From NCBI RefSeq assembly GCF_905404315.1, contig NC_066310.1:3906001-3970000 (forward strand): a DNA stretch of 64,000 bases, read 5' to 3'. Both the position numbers and the translations under genes were made by a program. The notes beneath the pieces are model-generated. The model had not been told where the DNA came from, searched no databases, and was given only the letters and a program-made list of their open reading frames with translations. Positions 57,116 through 64,000 of the stretch are shown here, piece by piece. Positions within the stretch are counted from its first letter, which is position 1, and the number at the start of each line of letters is the position of its first letter. The stretch is from Leptidea sinapis. Taxonomy: Eukaryota; Arthropoda; Insecta; Lepidoptera; Pieridae.

Positions 57116-58189
57116 TTATATGTCAATATTATATAGTGATATTATAATAAATTTAGGTATATTACAAATGAAGTTGGCAGTGTGAGACATCGAGCGTTCT
57201 GATTGGTCAATTTTTTTTTTCATAATTCCCCTTGCCTTACTACTCTTCTGATGGGTATAGAAGATTGTCTCCAGTCGAAGCTGATACACTGGTTCAATAT
57301 TTTGAGATTAAATATAAACAATCAAAATATTATAATGCCACAATTTAGTTAAATAACATTTATTTAACTATCATTAAATTATTTTTATACAGTGCGAAAT
57401 ATTTTTTTTTCTTACTTTTTATTGGTTTTAAGTTTTAACTCAATAGACATATAAGTTACGAGAGGCTCATGGTAGCTGAAGGCTCATGGTAACATCAGGG
57501 TGTCGAATTTGCGTGACGGTGTGGGTCCGCAACTTAAACATTAAATCGGATATTTTACCCTAGCGCGCGAAAAAAGGTAAAACTATTAAAAAGGTGCCCT
57601 ACCAAATCAAATATGACGAGTGGTGGGAAGGAATGATAAACTCCCATAGGGACACGATCCCAATTTTATAGGTGTTACGATCATCAAGTGCGAATTCTAC
57701 GAATTAATAACGGTGTGATCGGTAGAAGTGATCACTTTTATTAATAATAATTCACATCGAAATGAGCCCTATTGCTTGTCCGTTGATATTCTGACATAAA
57801 AAAACGCGATGATGATATTTGAGATTGTAATTTGAGAGTTTCTTCAAGCTTTACTTTCGCTTTCGCGCTGCGACAGAAACTTAAAGTACAAAAATCTTAC
57901 TTACTTAGCCACTCATACTAAGCAGTAATTTTTAAAAAGTAAATTGAAAAAAATACATAATTGTCTAAAAAACAAAATTTTCCAAAATATCATTTTGGAG
58001 CAACCTATAAGTGAGCTATAGTAGTCGCGTGCTAGCGTAGGCACTACTTGCCCTACGCCGAGTCGTAGCCATTCAGAACTCGTAGGTGAGTAGCACCCAC
58101 GTAAGGGAGATTAAAATAATGTTTTTTTATATTAAGGACTTAAGGACGGTATTATAGCGCCAAGCATATATTGCAAATATATTTTGCTG

Positions 58190-58585
58190 CTTAGAGCTTA
58201 CTAAAATAAACTTTGTTATGCCTATTACTCGGTTAAGTCAAGTTAGTACGTCTTTTATTGGGCGATGCATATGCTTTTACAATATGATCCCAGAAAATTT
58301 AAAAGAATTGTTAGAAAACGTTTGCATGACAAAAATAAACGATTTTTTAATGATTACAGACTGGGAATGAAGCGAACACCCTCGGGCTCTTTAATTATAA
58401 ATGTTTATTGTACAATATTACATTGTAATCCATATTATCTTATTTAAAAAATAAGCCCGCTGAGATTCTTTGGCCCGTTCTTCTCAGGTCTGAGGCAGTC
58501 TTTTTTGAATGGGTGCTAGTATCTGACGTTCGATAAGTGATTTCGAATCCTATTTTGAATAAAAATACTTTAATTTTATTTTAAA
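58190..58585 (+). mobile_element. LINE-C 3' end (unit 2)
   Basis: Identical by eye to 51420-51810 over the coding remnant. Confidence 0.75.
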
Positions 58586-59180
58586 CAATTCAAAATAATC
58601 AATACTACAATTTAATTTACACACAGCAATGATTTTTCATGGTGAACGTCTGAAAAAACTCACTTTTGATAATACCACGTAATAGTGAACAGTTGAAATA
58701 AAAAGGATGCTTGTATAAGCAGTTTTTGAGGCAATTCCGTTTATATGACGGCGGATATCGTCTGCGATGTACGTGTTTGGGTATTTGGGTATTCAGGCCT
58801 ACGTTTTATTTCAACGACACCTATTATATTTTTTTTCATACGATTATAGAATCTCCGGAGTCTTGTTTGTTCGTTAGATTACCTTATTGTTTACCGATCA
58901 GTTTATTTCTTAAAGTGTTATTACACTATAAACGCTACATAAATTGACAATATTATTAAAGATCTTATTTCTTCAATATATACTTTTAGTTTATTATATG
59001 TCATTCGTCATGGCGTCATTTAGTGGTCCCACTGGAAGATCAGCGCTGGTTGCGACAGTAATCAGCATTATGCTGAAGTGTGACCAATTTGTGACAAACA
59101 CTCCAATTTATAATTTTGTTATTATGTAAATATTGTTTGTTACAAATAAATATATTTCTTTCTTTCTTATTTTATTACAT

Positions 59181-59765
59181 ACTAGCTGACTTGACAAACG
59201 TTGTTCTGTCGATAGAAAAAAAAGAAAGTGAGTATTCGGGAACAATGTCGTCTAAAGCCATCAGAAATGAGTAACTTACCAAAGTTAATGAGTAAAAATG
59301 AAACGAAAACGTATTTCTATATGTTTTAATGATATGTTGTAATAAAAAAATTATGAGGATTAATATCGTATTTGTGTAAACAGCTTTAAAATTGATAATA
59401 GCTAATTTGATAAAGTATTGAAATGGATATAGTATGCTATCCTTAAGAGATAGACATATATCATCACGGACTTTTCTATAGACCCATATAAGATACACAG
59501 TTCCACCATACATTATTTTGTTATATCTCAAAGGGTTTAGACAGCGTTTTCGTTGAAAGCTCCCAGACGGCTTATTTTTCCGACACCTCCAACTATCGTT
59601 AATATATACAAAAACTTAACAAATTATAAGCTAAAACCTTCCTCGAGAACCACGCTATCCATTGGTATAAAGAGTATGAAAATCTGTGCAGTAGTACTGG
59701 ACTTTATTGGGAACAGACAGACAGTCAGACGTGGCGGAGGACTTTGTTTTATAATTATTATGTAG
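59181..59765 (-). mobile_element. Helitron-like element (unit 2)
   Basis: Counterpart of 52410-52985 with a few substitutions and a 9-bp insertion. Confidence 0.7.
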
Positions 59766-59945
59766 TGATGAATTGTATTTCGTGTCGATGAAGACAGATT
59801 TTTGAATTTCTATCTATAGTGTCGGTAGACACCTACTAGTGTCGAAAAAACTTTTATTTCACTAATTAAATAACACAAATTAAAGTATAATTCATGTATG
59901 TTTCAACTGACACCAGTAATGTCATACTATTAGGGCTATTACAAC

Positions 59946-60685
59946 AAAAAAAACCCATTTGTCGTATCACCGCTCTTCGAGAAAACTTCTCTTAAAGCCG
60001 CGCCTAGTATCGGAATACTGGGTCTCGAAATCTCGAGCGATTGCCAATTCCGTGGCCATCTGGAGGGTAAAGCCAAATTGGCTTCGAAGAAGCGGGGCGT
60101 CATCAATAGAGCACGGCAATACTTCAAGCCGGCCCACATTCTAGCGCTCTACAAAGCGCAGGTCCGGAGTATTGCTGTCATCCCTGGTCTGGAGCACCCC
60201 AGTATCTGCTCGATCCATTTGACCGCGTGCAACGTAGAGCAGCTCGAATTGTCGGGGACTCAGTGCTCTGTGAACGGCTGGATCACTTGGCGTTGCGTAG
60301 AGACGTCGCTACATTGTATGTCTTCTACCGCATTTATCACAGGGAGTGTTCCGAAGAGCTGTTTAACCTGATTCCTGCCGCCGAATTCCACCTTCGCACG
60401 ACACGCCACAAGTTAACATATCATCCCCACCATCTGGATGTGTGGCGGTCCTCCACAGTGCGGTTTTCAAGGAGCTTTCTCCCTTGTGTAGTACAATGCT
60501 GTGGAATGAGCTTCCTTGTGCGGTGTTTCCGGGACGATACGACGTGGGTACCTTCAAAAAAGCGCGTACACCTTCCTTAAAGGTTCCATCTATCTTGTGA
60601 TTCCTCTGGTGTTGCAAGAGAATGTGGGCGGCGGTGATCACTTAACACCAGGTGACCCGTACGCTCGTTTGTCCTCCATAAAAAA
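59946..60685 (+). mobile_element. LINE-A 3' end (unit 2)
   Basis: Counterpart of 53142-53880, with the shared 10-bp deletion and some private indels (for example gtgtagtacaatgc near 60485). Confidence 0.9.
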
Positions 60686-61053
60686 AAATAATAATAAATA
60701 TTTGATTTCGAATCCAAAATTTCCACCATGCTAAAAACAGAAACGTTATACCTTCAACAATAGTACGTACGAGATGGTAAGCCTATGCTTGCGATAAAGA
60801 AATTCCTCCTTACAGCATTCTTCGACACAAAACGCCAAGCCCATTTGAACCACTTAAATTAACGAACCGAGCCGAAATTGAATATAGGCCAAGTACAAAT
60901 TAAATTGAACTAATTATAAAATTAGTTTGAATTTAGAAATAGTTCGTTGTTATTTATTTTGTATAATTAACAATACGACCTGTTTGTATTTGAAGTTTTA
61001 ATTAATTAATATCGTCATGGGATTACTCGGAATTTGTATGGCGAGATGGAATT

Positions 61054-61313
61054 TTTTTTATGACAGTAAGGCACGAGTTGAGCAGGACGATGAGCTGATG
61101 GTAACTGATACGCCCTGCCAGCTCAGGAGTCTTGAGAAACCCAAAAATTTTGAGCGGCACTACAACCTACTCGTCACCTTGAGACATAAGATGTTAAGTC
61201 TCATTTGCCCAGTAATTTCACTAGCTACGGCACCCTTTCGATCGAAACACAATAATGCTTACACATTACTGCTTCACGGCAGAAATGGGCGCCGTTGTGG
61301 TACCCATTCCACT
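61054..61313 (-). mobile_element. S1 SINE-like element (unit 2), extends past the duplication
   Basis: Continues beyond 61274 to gtggtacccattccactgg, with about 40 bp missing before the final ccactgg. It shows the ancestral sequence across the breakpoint. Confidence 0.85.
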
Positions 61314-61494
61314 GGTGTAGAAACGTTCGAATGCCGCGGATTTTATTAATTTACAGGGGGAGGAACCAAGACTTAGTCTCCGTAAGATAATAATTGTGTT
61401 GACATTGTTTAAGTCTTAGTTCGCTAGCAACACAGTTCCGGCTTAGCCCATAAATTCGGCAATTGCTTAAGCATCACGTCTCGAGGGCTTATAG

Positions 61495-61625
61495 CATACT
61501 CTCACTTTTAAGGCCGGCAACGCATCTCTTGACCTCTGGTGTTGTGAATGTCTCACCACATATGGGAAGTAAGCCCCGTGGCCGACTGCGCCCTTTTATA
61601 TAAGAAAAAGTACTGTCGCGATTTG
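61495..61625 (+). mobile_element. LINE 3' tail, diverged LINE-A-related
   Basis: aaggccggcaacgcatctct, tctggtgttgtgaatgtctc, then cccttttatataagaaaaag: 3' end of the same subfamily as 46715-47070. Confidence 0.6.
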
Positions 61626-62473
61626 CATTTCAATAAATATGTTAAATATGTCTTATTTCACAGTAACACCTACTCCACAAATCTAATTCGTCTTTCGTTA
61701 ATATTCTAAGTTCAGAGGCGTGCATTGGTTTTCTAGTAAGGTAGGCACTGTGGATCTAACTACTCGTAATTGAGCTTTGGAATATGATCTCCTCACCGTA
61801 GGTATTAAGTATCTAGCGTGAGGAAATTTTTTATGAGTGGGTGTTAAACAGAAGTTTATTTATAGAATAACGGAACCAAATTAATCTAAATTAACTTGAA
61901 CACTAGTGCTATATTTATTTAGGTTTATAACGAGGTAGGCACTGTTTAATTGCCTATATGATATGTAAGCCCCTGATTCTAAGGTAGAGTCTATCCCCTT
62001 TAAAGACCGATACTGGTTAGTGGGGTTCCTAGTTGACAAGGGGTTCATAGGAATGATGCGCTTAGGGCATAAAAATGCATAATCCGGTATTGCAGTTACA
62101 CTGTTTTGAAGCAAATTGAATGAGCCTTAATGGTATCTACATAATGTGTCGATAACATTCTGCATATTCATATTATACTCCTCGTCTATGAATATAAATA
62201 ATATGTTAAAAATTATGTCAATTTGATATTTTAGAGAGAGATAATAGATAGTATAATAGTTATACAGTCTGTTGCAGCTCTCCCATCTTCTATATCGGTT
62301 ATATTGAACACTGAAAATAAAGAGGATACTATATAATAAGAGGCGGGAATGTCTAAGACTTTGACATACTCGTAAGTTTGAAATAGTAATTACAATAGGG
62401 CGACAAAGTATAATCCGGCTAAGTTTGAAAGCGAACAGAACATTTCGGCTATCTGCGTTTTTTACAGGATTTA
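61626..62473. other. Intron 4 sequence with nothing recognised
   Basis: gaggtaggcactg occurs at 61739 and 61931, a weak local repeat. Short minus frames at 61881-62114 and 62127-62534 lack any domain. Confidence 0.4.
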
Positions 62474-62693
62474 CGGCCGTTGTCAATAACGTATATCTAG
62501 TTACGGATTTATTGCTATTACCGTTTAATGACAAGATCTTATCTATCCATAGTTATGTCCAATATAGTTATATTATTAGTTATAGTCCAACGCTATCTGT
62601 CGAAAGGTTATTGAAATGTAAGTAAGCGAAAAGGATAGATTTGTCACCTCTAGTAAGTTAAACTAAGGATAGATAGGGTATTGAATAAGGCCG
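62474..62693. mobile_element. MITE M1, older copy
   Basis: Ends cggccgttgtcaataac and gtattgaataaggccg, with two or more mismatches against the intact copy; interior shares gaccgtttaatgacaagatcttatct-like and ctctagtaagttaaactaag blocks. Confidence 0.75.
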
Positions 62694-63249
62694 TAAAGCC
62701 GTCATCTGCCAATCTATCAATGACTGCACGTTTCATATAATCGAGTTAATCACTTTTTTCTTAGAGAGTTTCGCTGACTGAGAACCATAAGATTAGATCT
62801 TTGCTGTTGCAATTTTTTTATTTTTCCATTAAGTGCAATACCATTATTTAAGAAGGAAGAAGTTGTAGGCAGAGTCTACAATTTTAACTCTATTATTTTA
62901 ATAAAACATCATTTAATTATATTAATAACTTATATCGTGTGATATTCATTTACTATTTATTACTTACCATAAAAAGTAGAACGTTCCGGTTTAATGTATG
63001 TATTTAGGTCAAACGGAATGAACTTCTCCCTACCCTATTAGTACCGAGAGTTGAAAAAAACCGCGTGCATATCTTACAAGTATTAATATTCTACATTATA
63101 TTATACGTTAATTACAGTTATGTTTCTTTTATATTCTCATGGCATAAAAAGTGTTACTGTCGCTATAGGTTGGACCGTTGTCGACACTTATAACATACCA
63201 AATCTTTATCAAACTTGGTTACGAGTTTGATGAAGTTGCTCAAAATAAC
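62694..63249. other. Intron 4 sequence with nothing recognised
   Basis: AT-rich; no feature that I can support. Confidence 0.4.
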
Positions 63250-63375
63250 ATAAAGGCATAAAAGGCATTTATTTTCTCAAAATTGATTCCTTTAGAATTA
63301 TTTCTGGTTTCATTTCTAATATACTAGATACTACTACCGCTTCGGAAACAAATGGCGCTCTGAGAGAGAAGAGGA
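63250..63375 (-). mobile_element. LINE-B 3' UTR fragment
   Basis: ataaaggcataaaaggcatt, tactaccgcttcggaaacaa and ctctgagagagaaga match 45295-45440. Confidence 0.75.
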
Positions 63376-63408
63376 TTTTGTGAACGTATTTTAAATTTTC
63401 ATATTATA

Positions 63409-63410
<2 letters not shown>

Positions 63411-63441
<31 letters not shown>
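63411..63441. repeat. (TA)n microsatellite
   Basis: About 15 uninterrupted TA units at the 5' end of a Helitron-like element; the element at 21576-22017 has the same arrangement. Confidence 0.95.
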
Positions 63442-63443
<2 letters not shown>

Positions 63444-63829
63444 GAATTGCTGTTCGTTAGTCTCGCTAAAACTCGAGAACGGCTAGACCAATTTAGCTAA
63501 TTTTGGTCTTGAATTATTTGTGGAAATCAAAAAGGAAGGTTTAAAAGGTGAATAAATATGAAAGTGTTGGGAATTAAATAAAAACAACAAATTTGTTTTT
63601 CCTTTGATATGTCCCCCGTCATCCGATATTTGTTATGTATGGACATATTTTCTATGAGAGAATTTATTGACGCACGGTTTGACAGTTCTGCTGTGAAACA
63701 ATTTCAATACCACAACAGGCTTATATATTTTACGAAATCATTCTTGATGATATGAAACATTATTGACAAATTAATAAAAAACATTATTTCATTTATTATA
63801 TACAGAACAACATCCATCGGGTCAACTAG
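63435..63829 (+). mobile_element. Helitron-like element
   Basis: gaattgctgttcgttagtctcgct start, ggctagaccaatttagctaa, end catcgggtcaactagt. Same 5' end as the inverted 21576-22017 copy. Confidence 0.7.
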
Positions 63830-63849
63830 TATAATATAATAATAACTCT

Positions 63850-64000
63850 ATAAGTGAACTCCTAAACTAATGAGGAGATTTTAATGGGAGATTAATTACT
63901 TCACGGAGTTATTTCGATTTGGGACCCATAATTGTATTTTTTTCCAATATTTGTTTTGTATAGACATATTTTCTAAGAGAGAATTTATTCACGCACGGTT
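63850..64000 (+). repeat. Dispersed repeat, cut by window end
   Basis: gtgaactcctaaactaatga as at 43121; then tagacatattttct-agagagaatttatt...cgcacggtt, which repeats 63641-63684 directly. Confidence 0.65.

Larger units (their letters stand above)
54508..61274 (+). repeat. Tandem duplication, unit 2 (6767 bp)
   Basis: Second copy. Differs from unit 1 by an additional 200 bp of S1 (complete at 55057-55361), a different short block at 55920-55970 where unit 1 has 48893-49160, a deletion near 56305, an extra gacacctcc at 59581, and loss of about 39 bp near 60808. Otherwise nearly identical. Unassigned blocks: 54508-55056, 55691-56799, 57116-58189, 58586-59180, 60686-61053. Confidence 0.95.

Noticed and set aside
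38312..64000. Next dpr exon (VST/VNT and the second Ig domain)
   Set aside because: I looked for the expected continuation and cysteine-tryptophan pattern and did not find it; the exon is probably beyond the window.
1..64000. CRISPR arrays, operons, prokaryotic signals
   Set aside because: No spaced direct repeats or operon-like gene order; everything fits an insect intron-rich genome.

Overview
This window is animal nuclear DNA, almost certainly from a moth or butterfly (Lepidoptera). It is AT-rich, has no operons or dense long ORFs, and carries spliced exons with GT/AG borders. It is packed with repeats I recognise as typical of Lepidoptera: Lep1-type Helitron-like sequences, a roughly 300-bp poly(A)-tailed SINE-like family (called S1 here), non-LTR (LINE) retrotransposon 3' ends, Penelope-like, mariner/Tc1 and P-element-type remnants. 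Lepidoptera is an inference from these repeats.

One host gene is visible, on the plus strand: a member of the dpr (defective proboscis extension response) family, cell-surface proteins with two immunoglobulin domains that mediate neuronal recognition by binding DIP partners. Four coding exons splice in frame to 137 residues: 2943-3036 (start codon, signal peptide), 9471-9622 (N-terminal stalk and first Ig strands with the first cysteine), 12709-12789 (tryptophan core) and 38228-38311 (the DxGxYxC end of the first V-type Ig domain). Introns are about 6.4, 3.1 and 25.4 kb. The next exon was not found, so the last intron exceeds 25.6 kb and the second Ig domain should lie beyond position 64000.

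Nearly everything else is mobile DNA in the dpr introns. From 0 to 9 kb: a LINE-A 3' end, a Tc1 relic, the left arm of a THAP-containing repeat, a tandem 368-bp repeat and a 1.8-kb LINE-A copy. From 9 to 25 kb: S1 copies, MITEs, Penelope-like and LINE 3' ends, Helitrons and the inverted right copy of the THAP repeat. From 25 to 29 kb: a 2.9-kb LINE-A copy nested inside an RTE-type LINE, with a 5-bp target duplication. From 29 to 38 kb: S1, a P-element-like MITE with an 8-bp target duplication, a Penelope-like element flanked by inverted repeats, and a mariner relic. From 38 to 47 kb: a deleted LINE-B, a long-TIR DNA transposon and further fragments. From 47.67 to 61.27 kb: a direct tandem duplication with a unit of about 6.8 kb, each unit holding the same set of older repeats. 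From 61 to 64 kb: a MITE, a LINE-B tail and Helitron sequence.

Family labels used here: LINE-A is a Jockey/I-like element with an APE endonuclease and reverse transcriptase; LINE-B and LINE-C are two further LINE families known mainly from their C-termini and 3' tails; S1 is the SINE-like family; M1 and M2 are MITE families. All transposon coding sequences look dead. The most interesting signals are the P-type THAP elements, the tandem duplication with mosaic divergence, a compensatory base-pair change in the conserved S1 hairpin, and the Penelope element with inverted ends.
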